From Runella limosa DSM 17973 (GTDB taxonomy: Bacteria; Bacteroidota; Bacteroidia; Cytophagales; Spirosomataceae): 64,000 nucleotides of DNA. Location: contig NZ_KI519424.1 of the NCBI RefSeq assembly GCF_000482465.1, positions 214,765 through 278,764 on the forward strand. Direction: 5' to 3'. Shown here in pieces: positions 7,444 to 15,970 of the stretch (its first letter is position 1; the number at the start of each line of letters is the position of its first letter). The notes below the pieces were generated by a model that did no database searches, was not told the DNA's origin, and worked only from the letters and a program-made list of their open reading frames with translations. The position numbers were made by a program, and so were the translations under genes.

Positions 7444-9474
7444 TTAAGGTATTAATTCGGTTTCTTCCAATACATCTTCAAAGTCTTCATCAATTTCATT
7501 AGATTGATATTCGTTCAGCTCGGTTAATTTTAAAAGACTGAATTTGATAGCAAAACGAGCAAAATTTAACCTTCTTTCTCCTGATGGATTGGACATCAAC
7601 TCATCCAATTCAAAGACTGCTATATTTTCTTGTGGGTACTCATTGTAATATTTTTCTCTTTCTTGAAGAGTATTTCCAAGCCAACTTTTGAATTTCCTAT
7701 TATCATTCGGAATACTTTTGACTAGCATTCTAAATTTGGCGTTAGAGTACTTTTCAGTATAATATTTTTTGTACGCTTCTGCAAAGTCAGTAAATGGATT
7801 TTCTTCTATCCCATTCTCATCTCCAAATGTTATTTGCCTTTGGCTCGGCTGATTAAAGAATATTCTCAGTAGTTCATTTAAGCCTATCCGTATAGAATTC
7901 CAGTTTTCGTCATACAAATAGGTTAAAACACTTTTCATGGAAACCGTTTTGGCTTGCCTCAATAATATTTCTACAAATGTTACTTGGGCATAATATTGTT
8001 GATTTTTGAGCCAATTGATGGTTTTTTCTTTGTTTTTATCAATCTGCACCAAACCTATCAACCATTCACAAGCATTTTCAACTTGAGTTTTTTGACATTG
8101 AATAAGAGTTGGTAATTCATTTCTAAACTCCTTTTTCCAATAATAGAAATGTATAAGTTTATGGAATGAATAAAATGTATTCTTGATAGGAAAAGAATCT
8201 GGGTTGTCAATAATCTGCAAATGATGCTCCAAAGACCATTTACCTTCTTGGGTCGCCTTTATTAAAGCTTTGTAAATTTCCACTCGGTAATTATCGTCTT
8301 TATAAGCATCTAAACTACTATCAATGAGTTTAGCAAAGTTTTTTTCCTTTTCAACATAAATATTAAGTAAAAAGGCAATGTATTTGGCGTAATCTAAGTT
8401 TATTTTTTTTCCTATTAACTCGTAGTATTTTTCTAAAAATTTCGATTCTATAAGATTTTTATCTTTATCAATCGGAATATAAAGCCCCCACCAATCGTTA
8501 TTAGTTTCAAGCGATTCAAGAAATGAGTTTGTAAGCTTAGGATTATTGAGGATGTAACCAAGCCTTTTTGATGTATAGCCATCTTTTTTGAATGCTAATA
8601 ATTTTCTGATAAGTCGATTCGGTACTCTGTCAATTTCACAACTTGCACCTGTACCCGAATTAGAAAAACTCCACAGATTTATATCAGTATATTCATCATC
8701 ATAATCTTCTTTGTCATCTAAAATTGAAAGAGCTTGAAGAATGTAATTTCCTTTTGCATAGTCTTTGTAATTTTCGATTTGTTGAGAAACACTCACACTT
8801 TCTGCTCTGCTCTTGATTTCATCTACAAATTTGGCAACCATCAGCTTCGCAAACTCAAAATTGGAGGAGTCCACCAAAAGAACCCCTCCTTTGAAAATCA
8901 CTGCGGACAATGGCAAAAACTGCATTACTACAACCCAAATTGGATGTATTTGTATCGCTCGCCTAGCTTGTGGTAAAGCTTGAGCATCAGAGCCCAATCC
9001 ACCAATCAATGGAAACCAGCAACGATTAATAGTTTTATCTTTCCCTATAATTTTATCAGCAGGGTAACCTATTTTTTGGAGCGTTTCGGCATAGTAAGTT
9101 TCAAATTTTTTATGGAATCGCATACCTGATAATTCACAGATATTTTCGCCTTCATCTTCAAAGCCATCAATGATACTTTCCATTAAAGTTTTATATATCC
9201 GTTCGCCAAACTCTTTATCGTTGTGTAAAGGACCATTCTTTGTAAAAAGCATTGTATAGTTCTTTAATCGTTTATTGAGCTGCATCAACGATTGATGCCC
9301 CTTCTTATAAGGATCTTGAAAGAGTTTTTTGAGTTTTTCAACATTCAACTCAGTAATATTGCAACTACCTAATCCCTCTAGCGTATAAAGAGCATTATCA
9401 AGAAAGGAATTACCTGTATAGGTTTCAAATATTTTTTTCATCGTCCAAAAATCTAAGTTCATTGCATATTTCAC
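7444..9474 (-). CDS. cas8: Cascade large subunit Cas8b (Cst1-like)
   Basis: This 676-aa protein fits the Cst1-type Cas8b large subunit, which reads the PAM and recruits Cas3. The N-terminal TYTGNSFLDNALYTLEGL resembles the conserved WTGNPFVDAG start of this poorly conserved family. The first in-frame start is a GTG at 9474; an ATG four codons later (9462) is equally plausible. It is the first gene of the cas8-7-5-3 block. Two TAnnTTTG boxes on the minus strand lie upstream (9513-9520 and 9585-9592). Assignment rests on the N-terminal motif and operon position. Confidence 0.85.
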   Translation of the reverse strand: MKYAMNLDFWTMKKIFETYTGNSFLDNALYTLEGLGSCNITELNVEKLKKLFQDPYKKGHQSLMQLNKRLKNYTMLFTKNGPLHNDKEFGERIYKTLMESIIDGFEDEGENICELSGMRFHKKFETYYAETLQKIGYPADKIIGKDKTINRCWFPLIGGLGSDAQALPQARRAIQIHPIWVVVMQFLPLSAVIFKGGVLLVDSSNFEFAKLMVAKFVDEIKSRAESVSVSQQIENYKDYAKGNYILQALSILDDKEDYDDEYTDINLWSFSNSGTGASCEIDRVPNRLIRKLLAFKKDGYTSKRLGYILNNPKLTNSFLESLETNNDWWGLYIPIDKDKNLIESKFLEKYYELIGKKINLDYAKYIAFLLNIYVEKEKNFAKLIDSSLDAYKDDNYRVEIYKALIKATQEGKWSLEHHLQIIDNPDSFPIKNTFYSFHKLIHFYYWKKEFRNELPTLIQCQKTQVENACEWLIGLVQIDKNKEKTINWLKNQQYYAQVTFVEILLRQAKTVSMKSVLTYLYDENWNSIRIGLNELLRIFFNQPSQRQITFGDENGIEENPFTDFAEAYKKYYTEKYSNAKFRMLVKSIPNDNRKFKSWLGNTLQEREKYYNEYPQENIAVFELDELMSNPSGERRLNFARFAIKFSLLKLTELNEYQSNEIDEDFEDVLEETELIP

Positions 9475-9512
9475 AGAAAATCAATGTGTTACAGTCACAT
9501 TTACAATGCTTG

Positions 9513-9520
9513 CAAATGTA
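9513..9520 (-). promoter_or_regulatory. Candidate -7 box for the cas8 operon (proximal)
   Basis: The minus strand reads TACATTTG, a perfect match to the Bacteroidetes TAnnTTTG -7 element, about 40 bp before the cas8 start. No good TTG -33 element was found at the expected distance. Confidence 0.45.
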
Positions 9521-9584
9521 GGGTTTATTAATAAGAATGTCATGTTTGGGTCGCTGCATGTCTTTTAGAAATTAAATTATGGAA

Positions 9585-9592
9585 CAAACTTA
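9585..9592 (-). promoter_or_regulatory. Candidate -7 box for the cas8 operon (distal)
   Basis: The minus strand reads TAAGTTTG, a perfect TAnnTTTG box about 110 bp upstream of cas8. Its -33 region overlaps the putative self-target at 9605-9622. A Cascade complex bound there would cover this promoter. The -33 element itself is weak. Confidence 0.45.
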
Positions 9593-9604
9593 ATAAAATT
9601 TCCA

Positions 9605-9622
9605 ATGCTATGTTTATTTAAG
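9605..9622 (+). promoter_or_regulatory. Putative self-target of the crRNA-like RNA (CCA PAM)
   Basis: The sequence ATGCTATGTTTATTTAAG matches the first 18 nt of the spacer at 9747-9773 (ATGCTTTGTTCTTTTAAG) at 15 of 18 positions. The mismatches are at positions 6, 11 and 12. Positions 6 and 12 are the flipped-out bases that type I Cascade does not read. The match stops after position 18. The three preceding bases are CCA, a known type I-B PAM in other bacteria. A partial match of this kind is expected to allow binding but not cleavage. Binding and PAM use are inferred. Confidence 0.55.
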
Positions 9623-9652
9623 TTTATATTTTTTTAGGCGACTTCAAATCAA

Positions 9653-9660
9653 TATTTTTG
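9653..9660 (+). promoter_or_regulatory. Candidate -7 box for the crRNA-like RNA
   Basis: TATTTTTG matches TAnnTTTG on the plus strand and would start transcription about 50 nt before the first degenerate repeat. A weaker box (TTAGTTTG, 9699-9706) would start it almost at the repeat. Confidence 0.35.
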
Positions 9661-9716
9661 TATGCCAACGCAAGGCAGATTATTTCCACAGTTGAATGTT
9701 AGTTTGTTCAACATTT

Positions 9717-9831
9717 ATTTCAATCGTACCACCCAGGAATTGAAACATGCTTTGTTCTTTTAAGCAAAAACAAATTTCAATCGTACCATTTCAAGGATTT
9801 CACGTAGCTACCTCATTTTAAAGGTAGCTAC
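9717..9831 (+). ncRNA. crRNA-like regulatory RNA: two degenerate CRISPR repeats around one spacer
   Basis: Degenerate repeat 1 (9717-9746) matches the array repeat at 24 of 30 positions and keeps the full ATTGAAAC handle. A 27-nt spacer follows (9747-9773). Degenerate repeat 2 (9774-9803) keeps only the first 18 bases (16 of 18 match) and has lost the 3' half. Both copies share the same two changes (A at 1, C at 5), so they derive from one variant repeat. A hairpin with 10-bp arms (9804-9813 and 9822-9831) closes the unit. The orientation is opposite to the cas operon and the array. The layout of a full handle, a short-match spacer and a decayed second repeat beside cas8/cas6 is that of CreA/CreR guides, which direct Cascade to repress a promoter. 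It could instead be a dying mini-array. Confidence 0.68.
9804..9831 (+). terminator. Hairpin closing the crRNA-like unit
   Basis: GTAGCTACCT and AGGTAGCTAC form a perfect 10-bp stem with an 8-nt loop directly after degenerate repeat 2. The following bases ATTTTATCTT are T-rich but not a clean T tract, so termination may be partial. The DUF3800 remnant begins 45 bp later on the same strand. Confidence 0.5.
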
Positions 9832-9875
9832 ATTTTATCTTCTTGACCCCAAAACTTATCAAACGGTAAACCCTC

Positions 9876-10250
9876 ATGCTCCAAACCCATTATTTCTTTA
9901 TCGACGAATGTGGCGACCCAGAGTTTTATGGGAAACGAAAAAAATTGTTGGTCGGGACGGAAGGCTTCCAGCCTTTGCTTATTTTGGGTATGGTCGAAAC
10001 ACCAAACCGTTTCAACCGTAAGCACAAGAATAACTCCTCCAAATTTTATCTCGAATTAAGTATCGTAGATTACTTTCTGTGGGCTTTACAGCGTTATTTA
10101 TTAAAGGGAGAAATCCGCTTCTGGCAAAGCATAGAACCTTTAGCAGGTAAAATTGTCGATTTATACGGAGAAGGCCCAAGAGTATATGACGGTGAGAGTG
10201 AGACTCACTTACTGAGGCTCGATAAATTAAAACCGCCTTTAAATTTGTGA
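9876..10250 (+). pseudogene. Internally deleted DUF3800-family gene
   Basis: The N-terminus (YFFIDECGDPEFYGK... LLILGMVET) is the start of DUF3800 proteins, a family with an RNase H-like acidic motif (FIDExGD, residues 7-13) that often occurs near mobile elements. Family members are about 230-260 aa; this ORF has 124. Two segments appear to be missing: one after VETPN, and one between NNSSKFY and LELSIVDYFLWALQRY. After that the usual C-terminal part resumes. Both gaps keep the frame. It lies on the strand opposite to cas6 and cas8, downstream of the crRNA-like unit. The catalytic core is probably lost, but the frame stays open, so a short product cannot be excluded. Confidence 0.65.
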
Positions 10251-10414
10251 GGACACAAAAAAACTGATACATCTCTTCGCCCCCGTACCAGTACTGGCAA
10301 CCCCCATCAGGAGATGAGTTGTGTAAGCGACCAAACGCATCAGTCAACCGCAAATATACTAGATTTCTCATCGTCAAAACGTATTAGTGTCGAAACTTTT
10401 TCATTGATAAAACC

Positions 10415-11218
10415 TCATTCTACCACCTCCACACACCCACACCCCATCGAACAATACTTCCCAAATCCACCCAAATAGCCTACTTCAATGAGTTCGGGCG
10501 GGGCTGTCAGGGCAAACGTAAAATTGTGATAACCAATTACTTTTGTTTGCTCCTTCTCTTTGCCTTCTTTGGCCAGAAATCCTCGTTTTTTTATCCGTTC
10601 GGGGTCGCTTAGTAACTCAAACTTGACCAGTCGCTCGGCAATCGTTGCGTCCATTTCCATGGAAGGTTGCACCGAACGCAGTTTATCGACCAAATTCACC
10701 GCAAAAAATCGCCCAAAATCGGCGTCCGTTGGGGTCAAGTATTGATCCAAATCGTCCACTTTTTGGGCTACAACCATCGGCGACAGCGTACGAAATGTCA
10801 TTGAGCTCTGTAACGCAGGCAAGGGGGCTGTCTCCACGCGTTCTACCACAAAATTGGCCCTACATTCCCGATTATAAATGCTCAGTTGCTGCTGTTGAAA
10901 CAGCCCAACGATAAAATTTTCCGCCGCTTTGTCCACATAAAACGAGATATACAGCGTCAAAACTCCCGAACGCAGCACCATATACGTATCTCCTTTCTTG
11001 ATGGGTTCGATGCTTGGTATTTGCAAAGCCGAAAAAGTAAAGTGCTTAAACGCCTTACGACTCTCGGGCACTTGGTAGCCTCGTTCGTGCAGAAAACCCG
11101 CATACGCAGCGTCGGCATTGGCCAAGCGACCATAAATCCACGCTTGCAGGGGATATTGATAGTTGAACACTAAACGCTGACGGTCTCGAACGGGGGCTAA
11201 CGTGAGTTTGAATCGCAT
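10415..11218 (-). CDS. cas6: CRISPR RNA-processing endoribonuclease Cas6
   Basis: This 267-aa protein is Cas6, which cuts the array transcript within each repeat to leave the ATTGAAAC handle. The C-terminal Gly-rich loop (GYLGGFGKYCSMGCGCVEV) is the hallmark of Cas6 RAMP proteins, and the N-terminus (MRFKLTLAPVRD) fits the first ferredoxin strand. It is separated from cas8 by 940 bp containing the crRNA-like unit and the DUF3800 remnant. It therefore probably has its own promoter or depends on read-through across that interval. Confidence 0.93.
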   Translation of the reverse strand: MRFKLTLAPVRDRQRLVFNYQYPLQAWIYGRLANADAAYAGFLHERGYQVPESRKAFKHFTFSALQIPSIEPIKKGDTYMVLRSGVLTLYISFYVDKAAENFIVGLFQQQQLSIYNRECRANFVVERVETAPLPALQSSMTFRTLSPMVVAQKVDDLDQYLTPTDADFGRFFAVNLVDKLRSVQPSMEMDATIAERLVKFELLSDPERIKKRGFLAKEGKEKEQTKVIGYHNFTFALTAPPELIEVGYLGGFGKYCSMGCGCVEVVE

Positions 11219-11302
11219 GAATTATGTCATTTTGAACGCTAATTTATGCCATAAGTTAGTTTAACGAGAACTTTACTTATGTTTTACTAAAAAAATAAAA
11301 AA

Positions 11303-11332
11303 ACAACGCCGAGACGAGTGCCTCGGCGTTGT
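11303..11332 (-). terminator. Rho-independent terminator of the 11.5-kb lipoprotein gene
   Basis: An 11-bp perfect stem (ACAACGCCGAG and its complement) with an 8-nt loop is followed, on the minus strand, by a T-rich tract (11284-11302). It lies downstream of the minus-strand lipoprotein gene and upstream of cas6, so it isolates the cas locus. The rest of 11219-11476 shows nothing recognisable. Confidence 0.85.
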
Positions 11333-11476
11333 CAGTTCAATCATTGATTATTCAAACCCACCAATAATCTTTAAGTGGTATAGTCCATGGTCGATAGACG
11401 ATAGTCCAGCGTGTTTACGTTACTCCAGCCCATATTATAGACTGTGAACTAAAGTCTGTCAACTATTGACCAACAA

Positions 11477-11947
11477 CTAATTCGCTTGGAGACGCGCTAG
11501 TTTTGTGAACGCTTGCTCCTTGTATTTTCCAGTCAGTGTTAGTGATACAGTGTTTCCAGATTTAGGGGCCGACAATCCAAATTCAGCCCACGTTTTTGTA
11601 ATCGTTGCGCGGCCTTTGGCGTCGGTTGTCACGTCGGCAATTTTTGTACCCGTACGCGTCGTTAGTGCCAAACTCAACCCCGTAAGAGGAATAGAGTCAA
11701 TGCCCTTCTTGTAATCCAATATATTGGTTTTGTCCAATTCAAAAATCCGAACGCTAATCGTCGCTTGCGTACTTGTCGCTTTTGACGTCACGGTAGGTTC
11801 AGTTGTAAAACCTCCACCATCGCCCACGGCATTGTCAAACACTAGCAATACAGGCGAAACAACTCTGTCCACAAAGGGGTCTTCTACTTTGCAAGATGCT
11901 GCTGCCAAGGCCGTAGCCACAAATAAGAATATTTTCAAAGTTTTCAT
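11477..11947 (-). CDS. Hypothetical lipoprotein with Ig-like domain
   Basis: This 156-aa protein starts with a signal peptide and lipobox (ATALAAASC, Cys at about residue 19), so it is a membrane-anchored lipoprotein. The rest is Thr/Ser-rich with alternating hydrophobic residues and a DVTTDAKGRATIT segment typical of Ig-like or bacterial invasin-type beta domains. No enzymatic motif is visible. It is probably monocistronic, with a strong terminator downstream and an AEC transporter upstream. Function unknown. Confidence 0.7.
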   Translation of the reverse strand: MKTLKIFLFVATALAAASCKVEDPFVDRVVSPVLLVFDNAVGDGGGFTTEPTVTSKATSTQATISVRIFELDKTNILDYKKGIDSIPLTGLSLALTTRTGTKIADVTTDAKGRATITKTWAEFGLSAPKSGNTVSLTLTGKYKEQAFTKLARLQAN

Positions 11948-11998
11948 TGGTTCATCAGTTTTGTTGAAACATTCATTGTAACAAGTGTTCGTCGTTTT

Positions 11999-13093
11999 TT
12001 ATGCTTTCGACAAACGAACGGTTTTGCGTCCCAAAAAGGTTGGAACAAAACCCACTAGCATCAAAACAATTCCCGAAATGGCAATGGTACTGGTATGGGC
12101 AAAAAACGTTCCCGTTGACAAGATTCCTAAAATAAGTAAAGTAGAAAAAGGCAACGAAAAGGCCATGACCAACACCGCTAACTCGGCATTGAACGTGCGG
12201 CGTTCTTTGGGAATCTCTAGGGCTTCTTCGCGTGAGTTAAAAGCTGAGATGTGCGCAAATGGCCAAAAACTTGCCGAACTCAACGGGATCACCGTCGCCA
12301 ACAAAATCATCGTTGGGTCATGAATGCCCAGCAGCGTAATAATAGCGGCGCTAAAAAGCATCGTTAGCCCTGCACGAAATACCAACAACGAAGCAATAAG
12401 TCTTTTTTTACGTTGTTTTAGTTGAACAGCTACCCCAATAAAAATCAACACCAACGGCGTCATCATCGCGCTTGTTTTGTCAAATACCTCCTGAACAATC
12501 ATCGGAAGTGCTTTAAAATTTAAGCCTAAGCTCAACAAAACCGCCGCCGAAATAATGATGATGTTGATTGGCTCTTGAACGAGGTTCATCAAAAGACTTT
12601 TGATTTTTTCGCCCATTTTGGTTTCCTCCGATTTGGTGTTTTTGAGGAACATGTTCATGGCGATAACGTACAAGAAAATCAACACAAAAAATTTGTTTCC
12701 TACGTCGCCAAGGGCAGCCATCGCGACACTTTTTTCACCCAAAAATTCGGCAATAAACGGAAAGCACGACAAGCCTGGCGCCAACGATGGCAACAACATC
12801 ACCAACGTACGTCCCATTGAACTGTCTTTTTCGATGCCAAAAAAAGGAAAGGCCAACGGCGCCGTGAAATACATAAAAAAGTTAAACAACAACGTCAACG
12901 CAGGAACCACAATCAGCTTTGCATCCACGTCGATTTTCATCAAAGCAATAAAAATCGTGGCAGGAAGCGCCACCGAAAGCACCATTTCCTTGATTCCGTT
13001 GGTTTGTTCTTTGTTCTTAAACTTAGAACGTAATATAAGACCTAACCCAATCAAAGCCAGAAGGGTTATGGCTTTTTGTAAAGCTTCACTCAT
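11999..13093 (-). CDS. AEC-family permease (auxin efflux carrier type)
   Basis: This 364-aa integral membrane protein has about ten hydrophobic helices in two groups separated by a charged linker (KNTKSEETKMGEKIK). The N-terminus (LALIGLGLILRSKF... MVLSVALPATIFIALMKID) matches the Mem_trans/AEC transporter family, including the Asn/Pro-containing helix breaks. Bacterial members export or import small organic anions such as malate. The substrate cannot be told from the sequence. Confidence 0.8.
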   Translation of the reverse strand: MSEALQKAITLLALIGLGLILRSKFKNKEQTNGIKEMVLSVALPATIFIALMKIDVDAKLIVVPALTLLFNFFMYFTAPLAFPFFGIEKDSSMGRTLVMLLPSLAPGLSCFPFIAEFLGEKSVAMAALGDVGNKFFVLIFLYVIAMNMFLKNTKSEETKMGEKIKSLLMNLVQEPINIIIISAAVLLSLGLNFKALPMIVQEVFDKTSAMMTPLVLIFIGVAVQLKQRKKRLIASLLVFRAGLTMLFSAAIITLLGIHDPTMILLATVIPLSSASFWPFAHISAFNSREEALEIPKERRTFNAELAVLVMAFSLPFSTLLILGILSTGTFFAHTSTIAISGIVLMLVGFVPTFLGRKTVRLSKA

Positions 13094-13167
13094 AAGTAAA
13101 TGTGGAAAAGTAGCAAATCTTGGGCGTAGGTAGGTTTGCTACCTACGCCACTGACTTTGATTTAAAA

Positions 13168-14349
13168 TTAGCTTATCGCCTCAAGGGTACTTACAAACTG
13201 CTTGATTTCGTCCATCGTACCCATACTTACGCGGCACCAAGGTTTACCCTGAATTTCGTATCCGCGTACCATAATGCCTTTGGCCATCATTTTTTGGAGC
13301 AATTCTTTGGTCGGAATATTGATGGGGAAAATCACGAAGTTGGTGTATGAAGGCACGTATTTGTACCCCAAACGATCCAAGTTTTTGCAAAGATACATCT
13401 TCACTTCGTGGTTCAGTTTACGCGTTGTGTCTTGGAACTCCGCATCGTCCATACTTGCCACCGCAGCGGCAATCGACGTTTGGGTGATTCCCATACCACC
13501 ACGGGTGATTTTCTGAATTTTATCCAACGTGGCAGGGAGCGCCGCTACGTATCCAACGCGCAAACCTGCCATACCCATAATTTTTGAGAAAGTACGGGCG
13601 ATGATGACATTTTTCTTTTGTGCCAACAACGACACCATACTCTGAGTATCAGCACCTACGGCCAATTCGAGGTAGGCTTCGTCCACGAAAATGGGTACTT
13701 TTTCAGAAACACGTGAGCAGAAATCCAACAACTCTTTGCCCGACGTGATGCTACCCATTGGGTTGTTAGGATTACAAATATAGACAAGCTTTGTGTCCTT
13801 GTCGATGGCTGCTTCCATTGCTTTCAAGTCGTGCGACCAGTCACCTTTACACGGAACAGCCTTCCAGGTAGCTCCCGTAGCCTCGGCTACTTTCACCAAT
13901 GACATATAAGTTGGGTCAGCCGAAACTACATTTCCACCTTTTTGGAAAAGTACGATGGCCACTTTCTCCAACAAATCCGACGAGCCAGGGCCCATCATGA
14001 TGTGGTCAGGAGTAACGCCTTCTTTTTTAGCGATTTTTCCAACAAGGTTTTCTAACTCTTTCCACGAATAACGGCTTCCTGTAGCTACTGCATCTGCCAC
14101 GGCCTTGCGGGCGCTCATCGGAGGGCCATAAGGGTTTTCGTTGGCATTGATGCGCACAAGAGTTGGGGGCGTTTTTGGCGGGTTTTCCAACACCGTTTCT
14201 CTGAGTAAAGGGCTATGAAATATATTACCGTTAGTGTCTATACGTGAAGGTACATTTGCGAAGGCACCTACTGCAGGCGCAGCGGCCATTCCTCCTAAGG
14301 TCATCAAACCTGATTTAAGTAAACTGCGGCGGTTGATAATCTGTGTCAT
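13168..14349 (-). CDS. Tat-exported HisC-like aminotransferase (copy A)
   Basis: This 393-aa PLP-dependent class I/II aminotransferase is most like histidinol-phosphate aminotransferase. The N-terminus has a twin-arginine signal (NRRSLLKSGLMTLGG) followed by a hydrophobic stretch, so it should be folded with its cofactor and exported. The PLP-binding pattern ARTFSKIMGMAGLRVGY contains the Schiff-base Lys, and NPNNPMGS binds the substrate region. Export argues against a role in histidine synthesis. It flanks the SusD/SusC pair, with a paralogue on the other side (20029-21213). Confidence 0.85.
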   Translation of the reverse strand: MTQIINRRSLLKSGLMTLGGMAAAPAVGAFANVPSRIDTNGNIFHSPLLRETVLENPPKTPPTLVRINANENPYGPPMSARKAVADAVATGSRYSWKELENLVGKIAKKEGVTPDHIMMGPGSSDLLEKVAIVLFQKGGNVVSADPTYMSLVKVAEATGATWKAVPCKGDWSHDLKAMEAAIDKDTKLVYICNPNNPMGSITSGKELLDFCSRVSEKVPIFVDEAYLELAVGADTQSMVSLLAQKKNVIIARTFSKIMGMAGLRVGYVAALPATLDKIQKITRGGMGITQTSIAAAVASMDDAEFQDTTRKLNHEVKMYLCKNLDRLGYKYVPSYTNFVIFPINIPTKELLQKMMAKGIMVRGYEIQGKPWCRVSMGTMDEIKQFVSTLEAIS

Positions 14350-14496
14350 GTGTTTGTGAGTTTTTTTGAATTGGCGGTTTAGCTTGTGGCTTTTGTTGGT
14401 ATTTTGTTATGGTGACTCTAAGTTAACTATTTTATTCACAACTACATAGCAAAATTCAAATTATGTATTTCTGTGAATAAAAATTTAACATTGGGA

Positions 14497-15957
14497 TTAT
14501 TTTTCAGACCACCAAAGCTTGGTTTTCATGTTATCGGCACCGCCGTTGAGGGCAATCCCCTTGTCCAAACTAGCTTTGTTGAGTGAATATTCGGTACTTG
14601 GGTACGGCAAACGGGTTGGCAACACACCATCGTTTTCAAAAACAGCCCGTGGATCTTTGGCAGGTAGCACAGGGAAACCTGTTCTGCGGTATTCGGTCCA
14701 AGCCTCTACACCTACTCCGTAAAGTGCTATCCATTTTTGATCAAGTACTTTTTCGCGCGTTACGGCCCCTACTTTGGTAAAATAATCGGCAGGTACTTTC
14801 AAACCATATTGGTCAAAAGAAGCCGTAATCCCATTTTCGAAGTATGTTTTAGCATCACCCGTAATATCCCCATCAATGGCTGCTTCGGCCAAAATCAAGT
14901 TCAATTCTGAAAGGGTCATAATCACACTTGGCGTTTCGGGGCGGGTGAAGTAATTGCCAATCGTTGAGCTCGACGACAAGTAAGTCGTTGCAATCGCATC
15001 GGGCAAGCCGTTGGGGTGTCCTACGTATTTTCCAGCTACTGGATTCGCATAAATCGTGATGCGGGTATCGCCCAAAGCGTTGAGCTTGTCGGCCAAAGTA
15101 CTGCTGATATTCCAGTCAGTACGGCTACCGCGTACCATCACTTCGTGCCATTCGTTGTTGCTCGGAAGTGTTGCCGTATTTTTGATCAAGGCATTGTCGT
15201 CGTTGCTCGTAAAAATGGGGTATTTTGTAGCATCACCCAAAATCTCTCTCATAATCGCCCGTGACTCCGCCGACTTCTTAGCCGCCTGACGATTGGCCAA
15301 ACGCAAACGCAATGAATTGGCAAACTTCTTCCATTTCAGGATGTTACCTCCGTAAATAATATCTCCTTGAACGCCTGGGCCACCTACCACGAGTTTTTCG
15401 TTGGCAATTTTTAGGTCGTTCAACAATCCTTCATAGATTTTGTCTTGTGAATCATACGCAGGGGTGTAGCTAGGCGACTCGGCCGTCCCTTTTAAGGCTT
15501 CCGAATACGGAATTGCGCCCCAAAGATCAGTCGTCACCGAAAACAACCACGAACGCATTACCAAAGCCACGCCTTCATAATTGGTGTTTGGCGCTTTGCC
15601 CGTTGGTGAGCTATCGACAATAATTCGTTGGAAATTCAACAAGCCATCGTTAAAGAAAGACGCCCAGTTGTTGTTGTAAAATGCGGGTGAAAGTCCGTAG
15701 TTGTCACCTTCGTTTGAGTAAATATTTCGGGTAAAATACTGCATCCAAAGCATCATTCCGTCGATATTCAAGCGCTCAAAACGCGTGCTTCCTCCCCAGA
15801 ATCTATCCACCGATTTTTCCATGGCGTAGGGCAGCAAATACTGCGGACCAATGGCCGTTGGGTTGTTGGGGTCGATGTTCATTTTGTCGAACTCTTTGGT
15901 ACAAGAAGCCCCCAAAAGAGCCGCCAACGTCAGCGAAAGTAATGTATATTTTTTCAT
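14497..15957 (-). CDS. SusD/RagB-family nutrient-binding lipoprotein
   Basis: This 486-aa surface lipoprotein captures substrate for the adjacent SusC channel. The lipobox is LLGASC (Cys near residue 19), followed by KEFDKMNIDPNNPTAIGPQYLLPYAM, typical of the SusD-like/SusD_2 group. An upstream ATG at 16116 would add 53 residues overlapping the susC end and lacking a signal peptide, so 15957 is chosen. It lies 13 bp after susC. The ligand is unknown. Confidence 0.92.
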   Translation of the reverse strand: MKKYTLLSLTLAALLGASCTKEFDKMNIDPNNPTAIGPQYLLPYAMEKSVDRFWGGSTRFERLNIDGMMLWMQYFTRNIYSNEGDNYGLSPAFYNNNWASFFNDGLLNFQRIIVDSSPTGKAPNTNYEGVALVMRSWLFSVTTDLWGAIPYSEALKGTAESPSYTPAYDSQDKIYEGLLNDLKIANEKLVVGGPGVQGDIIYGGNILKWKKFANSLRLRLANRQAAKKSAESRAIMREILGDATKYPIFTSNDDNALIKNTATLPSNNEWHEVMVRGSRTDWNISSTLADKLNALGDTRITIYANPVAGKYVGHPNGLPDAIATTYLSSSSTIGNYFTRPETPSVIMTLSELNLILAEAAIDGDITGDAKTYFENGITASFDQYGLKVPADYFTKVGAVTREKVLDQKWIALYGVGVEAWTEYRRTGFPVLPAKDPRAVFENDGVLPTRLPYPSTEYSLNKASLDKGIALNGGADNMKTKLWWSEK

Positions 15958-15970
15958 AGAGATAAGTCGT

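Noticed and set aside
9717-9803. A second genuine CRISPR array
   Set aside because: Only two repeats, both degenerate, with a 27-nt spacer against 35-37 nt in the true array. It fits a regulatory crRNA-like unit better.
9876-10250. DUF3800 remnant as a CreT-type toxin
   Set aside because: Known CreT toxins are small RNAs; this is an eroded protein-coding gene with a recognisable family, so the analogy is only positional.
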